From positions 1-22,095 of the forward strand of contig JAHWGX010000034.1 in the NCBI GenBank assembly GCA_019323655.1: 22,095 nt of DNA, written 5' to 3'. The notes beneath the pieces are model-generated. The model had not been told where the DNA came from, ran no database searches, and saw nothing but the letters and a program-made list of their open reading frames with translations. Position 1 is the stretch's first letter; each line of letters opens with the position of its first letter. Position numbers and translations under genes: made by a program. Of the stretch, positions 7,136 through 14,484 are shown in pieces. This DNA is from Candidatus Woesearchaeota archaeon (lineage in GTDB: Archaea; Nanobdellota; Nanobdellia; Woesearchaeales; GW2011-AR4).

Positions 7136-7177
7136 AAACCACCCTAAGCCTAGAAGTTAGGCATAGTGGTTTAAAAA
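7136..7177 (-). promoter_or_regulatory. Promoter/operator of the carboxyltransferase gene
   Basis: The TATA element is at 7170-7177 (minus TTTTTAAA). Between it and the ATG at 7130 lie nested inverted repeats: AAACCAC (7136-7142) with GTGGTTT (7166-7172), and inside them GCCTA (7148-7152) with TAGGC (7158-7162). The predicted start site (about 7148) falls within the dyad, so protein binding there would block initiation. As RNA it could form only partly. Confidence 0.5.
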
Positions 7178-7263
7178 GATTGTGGAAAATAGAAAGGAGA
7201 GTGAGCAAATAAACAGTAAATCCGGATTACATTTCATTTTTTCCTTATTTTTAATTATGCTCT

Positions 7264-7347
7264 GCAAGTTTAGTGCGGGGCGTCGCTCTTCATGCATATC
7301 GCTCCGCCCCGCATATTTATTATTAAGGGATTTTTAGGAGAACTTGC
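7264..7347. other. GC-rich hairpin nested in a second stem, unknown structured element
   Basis: TGCGGGGCG (7274-7282) and CGCCCCGCA (7305-7313) form a perfect 9-bp stem in otherwise AT-rich DNA. The 22-base loop holds two direct copies of TCGCTC and an ATGCAT palindrome. Outside it, GCAAGTT (7264-7270) pairs perfectly with AACTTGC (7341-7347). The element lies in the 282-base gap between radB (ending 7413) and pccB (starting 7130), both on the minus strand. It may be a small RNA, a 3'-end structure of the radB mRNA, or a dispersed palindrome; strand and function are not determinable here. The rest of the gap (7178-7263) shows only a 10-bp palindrome, AATCCGGATT, at 7219-7228. Confidence 0.5.
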
Positions 7348-7412
7348 TGGCAGGAAATTTTGAAAACTATTTTTTGAGAATGCGGCAGTTTGTATTGATT
7401 TCTTTTATTTTT

Positions 7413-8126
7413 TCAAAACAGCCTAAACCCTTTCCCTTCTTTTGTTCCTATAATGCCGCCTTCGACAATCTTGAATGTTATTTCCTTGTCCTCCTGTATT
7501 GAGCGGCTTTTTTTTAATATGGCTCTTCTATTGCCAGAAGGTGTTATTTGCAGCTCTATCAAGCACTTGCTTCCATATTTTAACAAGTCACCGCCTACGA
7601 GGTTTACTTTGTCCTTGTCTTCAAAGTCGGCATAAACCTGGTTTGTGATTAAGACAGGAATCATTTTTTTGCTTGCTATTTCCTTTAAGTAAGCAAGCTG
7701 AGTTCCCAGCTCCCTGTTTACTTCATAGATGTCCTCATTTTTTCCCAGCTCCAGCCTGTACAGCATTGCTATTGTGTCAACTATAATCAGGCCTATCTTG
7801 CTGTTTATAATGTCTTTCAGCTTTTCAAAAGTCTTTTTCTGCTCTTCAAAGGAAGCAGGCCTTAAGAAGACAATGTTGTTCAATAGTTTTGCGTAGTTTA
7901 GGTTAATTGAGGAGCATATCTGCCTAAACCTCTCCAAAGAAAAATTATTCTCGGTGTCAATGTAAATTACTTTTTTGCCCAGCCTTGCGGTGTTTATTGC
8001 ACATAAGATGCATAAGTTTGTTTTGCCAGAGCCGGCAGGGCCGTATATTGTGGTGATTATGTCTTTCTCATAGCCTCCTTCAAGCATTTTGTCCAGAATC
8101 CTGCTGCCGGTGGGTAGCTTGTCCAT
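7413..8126 (-). CDS. radB: RadB, archaeal RecA/RadA paralogue
   Basis: The 237-residue protein is a minimal RecA-fold ATPase with Walker A GPAGSGKT at 29-36 and Walker B LIIVD at 113-117. It lacks the N-terminal helix-hairpin-helix domain of RadA. PTGSRILDKMLEGGYEKDIITTIYG is the standard RadB opening, and the C-terminal YGSKCLIELQ... and KSRSIQEDKEITFKI fit the family. RadB binds single-stranded DNA and assists RadA in homologous recombination; it does not itself catalyse strong strand exchange. A TATA-like element at 8151-8160 lies 28 bases before the ATG, so the mRNA is probably leaderless. It is divergent from the glycosyltransferase gene at 8214, with no functional link evident. Confidence 0.92.
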   Translation of the reverse strand: MDKLPTGSRILDKMLEGGYEKDIITTIYGPAGSGKTNLCILCAINTARLGKKVIYIDTENNFSLERFRQICSSINLNYAKLLNNIVFLRPASFEEQKKTFEKLKDIINSKIGLIIVDTIAMLYRLELGKNEDIYEVNRELGTQLAYLKEIASKKMIPVLITNQVYADFEDKDKVNLVGGDLLKYGSKCLIELQITPSGNRRAILKKSRSIQEDKEITFKIVEGGIIGTKEGKGFRLF

Positions 8127-8150
8127 AGAATGAAGGAAATTTAATTTGAA

Positions 8151-8160
8151 TTATAAATTT
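8151..8160 (-). promoter_or_regulatory. TATA element of radB
   Basis: AAATTTATAA on the minus strand is centred 28 bases before the start at 8126. Confidence 0.5.
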
Positions 8161-8183
8161 ATTGGGGGAAGTTAATAAAAAAG

Positions 8184-8193
8184 CTTAAATAAA
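8184..8193 (+). promoter_or_regulatory. TATA element of the GT2 glycosyltransferase gene
   Basis: CTTAAATAAA is centred about 26 bases before the ATG at 8214, indicating a leaderless transcript divergent from radB. Confidence 0.55.
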
Positions 8194-8213
8194 CCACAAA
8201 ATCAAGCAAATCC

Positions 8214-9485
8214 ATGAATATAGCACTAACTATATTATTATGGATAACCTATATTTTATCCTTGTATATAGTAATCTATTGGCTTATCATATTCTTTACA
8301 AAAAAAGGAGATTTTGCAGTTAAAGAGGAAAAGATAAACCTTTTGAATTTTCCCTTTGTTTCTATTTTGGTGCCTGCATTTAATGAAGAGGGCACCATTA
8401 TAGGGGTGTTAGAAAATATTCTGAGGATCGATTACCCCAAAAATAAATTTGAGATTATTGTAATAAACGATGGGAGCACAGACAAAACTAAGGAAAAAGT
8501 AAGAAACTTCATAAAAAGAAATAAGGCGCTCAAAATTAAGCTTATAAATCAGGAAAATCAAGGAAAAGCGCAATCACTTAATAACGCTTTGGAAATAGCA
8601 AGAGGAGAATTTTTTGCTTGTTTGGATGCAGACTCTTTTGTTGGTCCGGGTACCTTAAAGAAAATGTTAAAGATGTATGAAGAGGGGAGTAAAGATTTGG
8701 CTATTGTAACACCTGCTATGAAGGTAAAGGCACCAAGAACATTTTTACAGAGGGTACAACGGCTTGAGTACTTAGTTTCTCTATTCCTGTCCAGGTTGAT
8801 GAGTCATTTAGACTGCATTTTTGTTGCACCAGGACCATTCTCTCTGTATAGGTCAAGCATAATTAAAAAACTAGGCGGTTTTGATAGGGAAAACCTAACA
8901 GAAGACCAGGAAATAGCTTATAGGGCGCAAAAATGCCACTATAAAATAAAGCAATGTTATAATGGGTATGTCTATACAATAGCACCTAAAAATTTTAAGG
9001 AGTTGTATAAGCAAAGAAACAGATGGTTAAAAGGAGGATTTTTAAATATTTTAAAATACAAAAAATTGATTTGGAACCGGGAATATGGAGATTTCGGCAT
9101 TATGCAAATGAGCATAAACACCCTTATTTTTTTTATTAGCGTAACCACCCTATTTTTTTTCGTCCTTTATGTATTAAAACCCATTTACATATTTATTAGG
9201 AACTTGTATTTAGTAGGCTTTGATGTTGGGCCTTTTATAGCAGACATAATCGATTTTGATTTCGTATTTTTAAGTTTTGATTTGGAAAAGGCAATAATAC
9301 TGTACCTTTTATTGCTCCTCTCTTTTACACTTATATATTTCTCCCACACAAATGCAAATGAGAAACTTAAAAAGAAAAATATATTCTCTCTTTTAGGCTA
9401 TTTTTTTATTTATTATTTGGTAATGTCATTTATTATAGTCGTAATATTTTTTGAGCTATTACTAGAGAAAAAACACAAATGGTAA
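8214..9485 (+). CDS. Membrane-bound family 2 glycosyltransferase (processive type)
   Basis: The 423-residue protein starts with a hydrophobic helix (about 3-28), followed by a cytosolic GT-A domain. VPAFNEEGTI is at 53-62, the nucleotide-binding NDGSTD at 85-90, the metal-binding DAD at 138-140, the catalytic TEDQE at 229-233 and QRNRW at 267-271. Three or four C-terminal hydrophobic segments follow. The D,D,D,QxxRW set is typical of processive or lipid-linked GT2 enzymes such as cellulose/hyaluronan synthase relatives, including the poly-N-acetylglucosamine type. Donor and acceptor cannot be deduced. The codons are more AT-rich than in the carboxylase genes. Two co-directional genes follow, a thioredoxin-fold protein and a GT-C enzyme, making an envelope module. 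Confidence 0.88.
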   Translation: MNIALTILLWITYILSLYIVIYWLIIFFTKKGDFAVKEEKINLLNFPFVSILVPAFNEEGTIIGVLENILRIDYPKNKFEIIVINDGSTDKTKEKVRNFIKRNKALKIKLINQENQGKAQSLNNALEIARGEFFACLDADSFVGPGTLKKMLKMYEEGSKDLAIVTPAMKVKAPRTFLQRVQRLEYLVSLFLSRLMSHLDCIFVAPGPFSLYRSSIIKKLGGFDRENLTEDQEIAYRAQKCHYKIKQCYNGYVYTIAPKNFKELYKQRNRWLKGGFLNILKYKKLIWNREYGDFGIMQMSINTLIFFISVTTLFFFVLYVLKPIYIFIRNLYLVGFDVGPFIADIIDFDFVFLSFDLEKAIILYLLLLLSFTLIYFSHTNANEKLKKKNIFSLLGYFFIYYLVMSFIIVVIFFELLLEKKHKW

Positions 9486-9512
9486 TTTTAGCCGTTAAAA
9501 TAATTTACAATA

Positions 9513-9522
9513 GATTTAAATA
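9513..9522 (+). promoter_or_regulatory. TATA element of the thioredoxin-fold gene
   Basis: GATTTAAATA is centred about 30 bases before the ATG at 9548, within the 62-base gap after the glycosyltransferase gene. Confidence 0.5.
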
Positions 9523-9547
9523 TCCCTAAAAACTAGCATTTTACAAA

Positions 9548-10252
9548 ATGGCCGTTAAAAGAAAGATAAGCAAAGATAAATACCTCCTTGCTTTTATTCT
9601 GACTTCTATGATATTTGTATTAGGGCTAACATTGGGCATGTTATTCGATAATTTGAGAATTAAATGGGCAGAAACGGAAACTAAAGAAAAAGAAGTAGAT
9701 TACTTAAGCCTACAGTTTCAATATTTATACTTAACAACATTGAAAGATAAAAATGCCAGTTGTTCCGTTTTATACACCGCCATGGAAAAATCAATAGGGG
9801 ATCTTAGCGACTCGCTACAGACTTTTATAAACTATAAAGATGAAACAAGAGTGAATAAAGAAGAATATGAGATAGTCGGTAGGAAATATATCCTGGATAA
9901 TCTCAAGTATTGGTTACTCGCTAAAAGGACAAAAGAAGAGTGTGATTTGGATGTCGTAAATATACTCTATTTTTATTCTGAAAGTAATTGTCCGATATGC
10001 CCCAACCAAGGGGTTATCTTAACTTATTTTAAAAAGATTTTTGGCGACAAGTTACTAATATTCCCAATAGATGTCGATTACGAGACAAATGAGCCCATAA
10101 TAACTATTTTAAAAAAACAGTATAAAATAACTGCTTATCCCACCATAATTATTGGAGATAAAAAATATGAGGGGGTTATCAGCAATAATGAACTTAAAAA
10201 GATTATTTGCGCTTCTTTTAAATATGAAACAGAAATATGCCCCAAAAAATAG
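9548..10252 (+). CDS. Membrane-anchored thioredoxin-fold protein with CPIC motif
   Basis: The 234-residue protein has one N-terminal transmembrane segment (about 12-33). An alpha-helical, charged region (about 40-135) with Cys72 and Cys132 follows, then a thioredoxin-like domain (about 136-225) with CPIC at 148-151 and a TAYPT cis-proline segment at 196-200. The topology suggests the domain faces outside the cell. Family knowledge: a CxxC plus cis-Pro pair is the active site of disulfide oxidoreductases. The FYSESNCPICPNQG context, with Pro after the second Cys, is a variant that I cannot tie to a named subfamily. It lies between two glycosyltransferase genes and overlaps the next gene, so a role in folding or redox care of envelope proteins is inferred. 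Confidence 0.78.
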   Translation: MAVKRKISKDKYLLAFILTSMIFVLGLTLGMLFDNLRIKWAETETKEKEVDYLSLQFQYLYLTTLKDKNASCSVLYTAMEKSIGDLSDSLQTFINYKDETRVNKEEYEIVGRKYILDNLKYWLLAKRTKEECDLDVVNILYFYSESNCPICPNQGVILTYFKKIFGDKLLIFPIDVDYETNEPIITILKKQYKITAYPTIIIGDKKYEGVISNNELKKIICASFKYETEICPKK

Positions 10253-11723
10253 AATAAAAGACTTTCTGAAGGATAATTTTCTGATTATAACACTGATAAC
10301 ACTCTTCTTGATGATCAAAGTTCCATATTTGTTTAAAACCCATAATCTAATATGGGACGAAGCAGTATACTTGGGGATGGGGAAATATCTCTTTTCCTTT
10401 GGCGATATTGGTTTTTGGGAGATTGTGAGGCCAATAGGACTCCCTTTAATTTTAGGATTAATCTGGAAATCAGGACTTAATTATGTCTTCTTCTCCGAAT
10501 TGGCATCAATATTATTCGCAACAGGAAACCTAATACTTGTATACTTAATAGGCAAAAAAATATTTAACAAGAAAGTTGGACTGGTAGCCTCATTCATACT
10601 AGCAATTACATCGGTTTTTTTCCTGTACACAAATTACATCCTTACAGGAATACCCTCAACTTTTTTTGTTTTATGCGGCATCTACATCTATATTATAAGA
10701 AATAATATGCTTTTATCTGGAATACTTTGCGGGACAGGAGCATTATTCCGGTTCCCCCAAGCTCTTATATTGATATCTTTCATCCTCACATTTTTTATTT
10801 CTTTATTGGGTAATAGAGATATAAAATCTTTCTTTAAAAAAGCTATCTTATTCTCATCCGGCTTCTTATTCATTCATTTGCCGTTTCTTATTTTTAATTA
10901 TTTTTTTTACAACAAAGAAACTTCAAAGCTTTGGCATTCTTTATTTAGACCTTGGATACTGGGGGCATGGGCTCAATTCAATCCTGCAGAGAGCGTAATT
11001 AGCGGCACCTTGGGCTCGTACCTATACAATATTTTTTACTATGCTGCCCAACTATTAAAAGAAAACACCCTTATGGTTTTCATAATCCCCGGATTAATAT
11101 TCATTTTTAGGAAGAAACTTTACAAAAAGGAAAGCCTTAATTTTGTCATGATAACACTCTTTCTTTATTTTTTTTATTTTACATGCATATTAAACAAACA
11201 AACAAGGTTTTTAGTGATTTTTCTGCCCTACGCGGCCCTAATAGGAGCTTACGGGTTCTATCAAAGTTTTGTTCATACAGATAAAGACCGACTAAGAATC
11301 CTAATAGTTATTTTTGTTTCTATATCCTTAATAGGCATTATTTCCAGGGACTTAAATTATTATGATTGGAGAGTGAAAGAGGAACCGCCAATAGTGAGCG
11401 ATTACTACAAATTTTTTGCTGGTAAAGCTGTCCAAGGACCAATACTGACAACAGACCCGGTGCCTGTAGCTTATGCAGATTCAAAATTTATACCCTTCTA
11501 CTTTTCTGTCGACCTAGGGTATAAAATTTATATGTCAAATAAAGACAAAGCATTTGCTGTAATCTTTAGCCCCGAGTCTTTTTATTGCGCCGAAGAAGAT
11601 GGAGGATGCAATAAAAAATTAAAGGAACTGTCCAATTCTATAGAAAATGAAAATGAACTCACATTTTCAGAAGTTTATGGCGACAGAGCCTATTACATAT
11701 ACTTTAACAAAAATATAAATTAA
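10224..11723 (+). CDS. Multi-pass GT-C glycosyltransferase, family 39/ArnT-like
   Basis: About 499 residues with ten or more hydrophobic segments. The first extracytoplasmic loop carries the acidic pair in NLIWDEAVYL (Asp45-Glu46), the hallmark of protein O-mannosyltransferase/ArnT-type GT-C enzymes. A soluble C-terminal part of about 120 residues (from DWRVKEEPPIVSDYY) ends the protein. Such enzymes move a sugar from a polyprenyl-phosphate donor onto a protein or lipid on the outer face. The frame is open back to 10152, but that start would overlap the thioredoxin gene by 101 bases; the ATG at 10224 (MKQKYAPKNR) leaves 29 bases of overlap and keeps the first membrane helix. An ATG at 10188 is also possible. 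The donor could be supplied by the GT2 enzyme two genes upstream (inference). Confidence 0.78.
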   Translation: MKQKYAPKNRIKDFLKDNFLIITLITLFLMIKVPYLFKTHNLIWDEAVYLGMGKYLFSFGDIGFWEIVRPIGLPLILGLIWKSGLNYVFFSELASILFATGNLILVYLIGKKIFNKKVGLVASFILAITSVFFLYTNYILTGIPSTFFVLCGIYIYIIRNNMLLSGILCGTGALFRFPQALILISFILTFFISLLGNRDIKSFFKKAILFSSGFLFIHLPFLIFNYFFYNKETSKLWHSLFRPWILGAWAQFNPAESVISGTLGSYLYNIFYYAAQLLKENTLMVFIIPGLIFIFRKKLYKKESLNFVMITLFLYFFYFTCILNKQTRFLVIFLPYAALIGAYGFYQSFVHTDKDRLRILIVIFVSISLIGIISRDLNYYDWRVKEEPPIVSDYYKFFAGKAVQGPILTTDPVPVAYADSKFIPFYFSVDLGYKIYMSNKDKAFAVIFSPESFYCAEEDGGCNKKLKELSNSIENENELTFSEVYGDRAYYIYFNKNIN

Positions 11724-11744
11724 AAAAGCAATAATTTTATGTTC

Positions 11745-12215
11745 TCACTTCTCCTTAATCTTAATAAAGTCCCCTATTGTAAAGGTATCTGCCTTTGTTT
11801 CTTTTCGGCGCTCATGTGTTTCCTCATGCTCTTCTACCAGTTTTATTTTTAGGAAGTTTCCAATTTTTTTTGCCAGGCTTATTGAAGGCTCAAAATGCCC
11901 GGACTCTATTTTTTGGATTAAGGACTCTTTTTCACTTATTTTTTTTGCAAATTCCTCCTGCTTTAATCCGAGCTGCTCCCGCTTTTTCCTTATTTTTTCC
12001 GCGTAGTCTGCTGATACAATTTCTATGACCTCTTTTTGAGGCTCTCTGCTTTCATTGGCCCACCCGCTCTTAGGCTTAGCCTTGGGAGGCTCTTCCTGCT
12101 TAACAATCCCAGTTACTTTTCCGAATTTGCTGCATTCTGTGCATACGTTCAGCTTTGCCCCTTCTATAACTGCTTTGTATAATCTTCCTTCAGAGCCGCA
12201 CATATCGCATACCAT
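11745..12215 (-). CDS. mbf1: MBF1 (multiprotein bridging factor 1), archaeal type
   Basis: The 156-residue protein has an N-terminal zinc ribbon with Cys3, Cys6, Cys25 and Cys28 (MVCDMCGSEG ... VCTECSK), a flexible Lys/Pro-rich linker, and a Cro/C1-type helix-turn-helix at about 73-130 (IRKKREQLGLKQEEFAKKI, SLIQKIESGHFEPSISLAKKI). Archaeal MBF1 has this layout and is linked to ribosome association and transcription/translation control. Its ATG directly follows the stop of yjbQ, with GGTGAT as ribosome binding site eight bases upstream, so it is the second gene of a two-gene unit. Identification is firm; the exact role is not known from sequence. Confidence 0.92.
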   Translation of the reverse strand: MVCDMCGSEGRLYKAVIEGAKLNVCTECSKFGKVTGIVKQEEPPKAKPKSGWANESREPQKEVIEIVSADYAEKIRKKREQLGLKQEEFAKKISEKESLIQKIESGHFEPSISLAKKIGNFLKIKLVEEHEETHERRKETKADTFTIGDFIKIKEK

Positions 12216-12620
12216 TTAATCACCTATGACATTGACGACAATTTTCCTGTTGCTTCTTGGACCGTCCAGCTCTGCGAACATCAGCGACTGCCACTGGCCT
12301 AACTGCAGTTTGCCGTCTTTAATGGGAACGTTTTCACTTGGCCCCAAAATTGCAGATTTTATATGGGCATCTGCATTTCCATCTACCTTGTCATGCTTCC
12401 ATTTGCCTTTGGGGATAAGGCCGTTTAAGGAATCAATTAAATCAAGGCATACATTAGGGTCATAATTTTCATTAATTACTATTGCCGCTGTGGCGTGCAT
12501 TGCAAATATATTGCATAAGCCTTCATTTACTTTTGATTTGCGCACTATTGCATCGACTTCTTTTGTTATGTCTATTAATTCCTGCTTTTTGGAGGTAGAT
12601 AAAGCAATTGTTTCCTGCAT
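12216..12620 (-). CDS. yjbQ: YjbQ family (UPF0047) protein
   Basis: 134 residues covering the whole YjbQ domain. AMHATAAIVINENYDP carries the conserved His-x-Thr and Asn-Glu; DGNADAHIKSAILGPSENVPI is followed by the LQLGQWQSLMFAELDGPR block. The conserved His residues and the compact fold match the family, whose members have weak thiamine-phosphate synthase activity in bacteria and an unclear biological role. It shares a promoter region with the divergent adenylate kinase gene and is followed without a gap by mbf1. A TATA-like element at 12644-12653 is centred 28 bases upstream of the ATG. Confidence 0.9.
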   Translation of the reverse strand: MQETIALSTSKKQELIDITKEVDAIVRKSKVNEGLCNIFAMHATAAIVINENYDPNVCLDLIDSLNGLIPKGKWKHDKVDGNADAHIKSAILGPSENVPIKDGKLQLGQWQSLMFAELDGPRSNRKIVVNVIGD

Positions 12621-12643
12621 TGAGGCTTAATTAATACCCTTTA

Positions 12644-12653
12644 ATTTTAAAAT
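12644..12653 (-). promoter_or_regulatory. TATA element of yjbQ-mbf1
   Basis: The plus strand reads ATTTTAAAAT, centred 28 bases from the start at 12620. It is divergent from the adenylate kinase promoter. Confidence 0.5.
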
Positions 12654-12682
12654 GTTTTCTTTTTTATTGAAAATAAACTAAT

Positions 12683-12692
12683 CTTTAAAAAG
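12683..12692 (+). promoter_or_regulatory. TATA element of the adenylate kinase gene
   Basis: CTTTAAAAAG is centred about 27 bases before the ATG at 12714. Confidence 0.5.
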
Positions 12693-12713
12693 AGCAGAGG
12701 TTAATCAGGCCTT

Positions 12714-13307
12714 ATGAAGACACTAATTGTTACCGGAACTCCCGGGACAGGAAAAACAACATTATCAAAAGAATTAGCTAAAAAACTAAACTTATACTAT
12801 GTTGATGTGAATAAGGTAGTTAAAAAATACAATGTTTCAGAGGGCTATGACCTGAAGAGGAAGACCAAGGTTATTGATGTTAATAAGCTTAGCAGGGCAT
12901 TGGTAAAAGAAATCAATACTTATAAAAACACAATGAAAAGTACAATAAAGAAATATTCAATAAACAAAAAAACCAATAATATAAAAAAAATTATTAAAAA
13001 AAATAAAAATTATAATTTCAAAAATATAAAACAAGGAGTAATTATAGATTCTCATCTTTCCCATTATTTGCCAAACAAATATGCTGATTTATGCATAGTC
13101 ACCAAATGCGGCCTAAAGGAACTGGAAAAAAGGCTAAAGAAGAAAAAATATTCTGAAGGCAAGGTCAGGGAAAACCTTGATGCCGAGATTTTTGATGTTT
13201 GCCTTAATGAGGCCAAAGAGTACAAACACGGAGTTATAGTAGTGGATACAACTAAGGGTATTGCTATTGATAAAATATCTGATAGTATCAGCGTCTTTTT
13301 GGAATAG
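12714..13307 (+). CDS. Fap7/AK6-type adenylate kinase with Lys/Asn-rich insertion
   Basis: The 197-residue NMP kinase has P-loop GTPGTGKTT at 8-16, YVDVNKVVKK, EGYDLKRKTKVIDVNKL, DSHLSHYLP at 112-120 and the lid-like KKYSEGKVRENLDAEIFDV. These are diagnostic for the archaeal Fap7/AK6 (hCINAP) family. The family couples adenylate kinase/ATPase activity with 40S/30S maturation through the S11 protein. Between residues ~69 and ~106, where relatives have a short linker, lies an insertion built almost only of Lys, Asn, Ile, Thr and Tyr, encoded by A-rich DNA at about 12918-13030. The frame stays open, so the gene is probably functional. The next gene, rqcH-like, also concerns ribosomes. Confidence 0.88.
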   Translation: MKTLIVTGTPGTGKTTLSKELAKKLNLYYVDVNKVVKKYNVSEGYDLKRKTKVIDVNKLSRALVKEINTYKNTMKSTIKKYSINKKTNNIKKIIKKNKNYNFKNIKQGVIIDSHLSHYLPNKYADLCIVTKCGLKELEKRLKKKKYSEGKVRENLDAEIFDVCLNEAKEYKHGVIVVDTTKGIAIDKISDSISVFLE

Positions 13308-13317
13308 ATATTAATTA

Positions 13318-13327
13318 AATTTAAATA
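13318..13327 (+). promoter_or_regulatory. TATA element of the NFACT-N gene
   Basis: AATTTAAATA is centred 28 bases before the ATG at 13350, so the gene has its own leaderless promoter despite the 42-base gap after the kinase gene. Confidence 0.5.
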
Positions 13328-13349
13328 GACGATAAGCAATTCTTTTGCC

Positions 13350-14468
13350 ATGGTAAAGCAATTAAGCTCTTTGGACATGCATTTTTTGCTTGAGGAGTTT
13401 AAGGAATTAGAAGGCTCTAAGGTTGATAGAGTCTATAATAAAGGGAAAGAAGAGATTTATATCCAGCTTTACAAGAGCAATGCCGGAAAGAGGGTTTTGA
13501 GGGTTATTATGGGGAAGGCTGTTTTTCTTACTCAGGATAAAGCAGCTGATGAGACGCCATCCGGTTTTTGCATGGCGCTCAGGAATAAACTTGAAGGCAG
13601 ATTTTTAGAGCTTGTTGAGCAGTTAAGGCCAGAGAGAATACTGGAATTTGTCTTTAAGTCCAAGGAAGGCATAAAAAAAGTTTATCTGGAATTTTTCGGG
13701 AAGGGAAATGTTATTTTATGCAGCGAAGATGATGTTATAATTGACTCTTTAATCAGGCACAAGTTCAGGGACAGGTATATCCTTCCGAAAGAGAAGTACA
13801 AGCATCCGCAGATGGAGTACAATCTTTTTAGTTTACAGGAAAGCCAGCTTAAAGAGATGCTTAAAAAATCAGAGAAAGACAAGATTGTCACGTGCCTTGC
13901 TGTCGAGCTTGGCTTGGGCGGGGTTTATTCAGAAGAGGTTTGCCTGTTAAGCGGAATTAATAAAGATACAATGCCAAGAAAAATCAATGAAAACTTAGCT
14001 TCAAAGATAGTAGATTCAATAAAAAAAGTAATTAAAAACAAGAAAAATCCGCAAATAGCGTACCAGGATAAAAAAGCAGTTGATGCTGTTCCAATGGATT
14101 TGGAGTTCTATAAAGATTATGAAAGAAAGAGGTTTTCCAGCTTTAATGAGGCGCTGGACGAATATTTTACAAAAGAGGTTAAGCTGGAAAAAAAAGAAGA
14201 AACAGCTTATGAGAAAAAGATTAATGAGCTTAAGAGGATAATTGGGGAGCAGAAAGAAACAATAGGAAGCATGGAGAAAAAAGAAGCAGAGAACAGGAAG
14301 AAAGCAGAAATGATTTACAATAATTACAGCTTAATTAAAGAAGTTCTGGATGAGATAAACAAGGCAAGCAAAAAGTATTCCTGGGAAGACATAAAGAAAA
14401 AGCTGAAAGAGCATAAGGTTGTGAAGGACGTTGATGTGAAGGAGAAGAAGGTAGTGGTGGAGGTTTGA
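13350..14468 (+). CDS. rqcH: NFACT-N (RqcH/NEMF) protein lacking the C-terminal NFACT-R domain
   Basis: 372 residues. Residues 1-~155 form an NFACT-N domain (SSLDMHFLLEEFKELEGSKVDRVY, TPSGFCMALRNKLEGRF, LEFFGKGNVILC). A helix-hairpin-helix region follows (about 170-215, VELGLGGVYSEEVCLLSGI), then a long charged coiled coil (about 270-345) and the short beta segment beginning YSWEDIKKKLKEH. Full-length archaeal RqcH continues with a second coiled arm and NFACT-R, about 650 residues in all; here a TGA stops it at 14466. The tRNA-binding Asp-Arg motif of Rqc2/RqcH is Glu95-Arg96. Family role: binding the 60S/50S subunit with stalled peptidyl-tRNA and adding C-terminal tails. The missing domain may be split off elsewhere or truly lost; a minus-strand nuclease gene ends 17 bases later. 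Confidence 0.85.
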   Translation: MVKQLSSLDMHFLLEEFKELEGSKVDRVYNKGKEEIYIQLYKSNAGKRVLRVIMGKAVFLTQDKAADETPSGFCMALRNKLEGRFLELVEQLRPERILEFVFKSKEGIKKVYLEFFGKGNVILCSEDDVIIDSLIRHKFRDRYILPKEKYKHPQMEYNLFSLQESQLKEMLKKSEKDKIVTCLAVELGLGGVYSEEVCLLSGINKDTMPRKINENLASKIVDSIKKVIKNKKNPQIAYQDKKAVDAVPMDLEFYKDYERKRFSSFNEALDEYFTKEVKLEKKEETAYEKKINELKRIIGEQKETIGSMEKKEAENRKKAEMIYNNYSLIKEVLDEINKASKKYSWEDIKKKLKEHKVVKDVDVKEKKVVVEV

Positions 14469-14484
14469 TTTTTCCTAGGCAAAA

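Noticed and set aside
7219..7228. AATCCGGATT palindrome as an operator
   Set aside because: A single 10-bp palindrome, not placed next to a TATA box or start; chance is likely.
14466..14484. Frameshift explaining the short NFACT protein
   Set aside because: None of the sequence after the stop resembles the missing NFACT-R part in any frame, and a real gene lies on the opposite strand.
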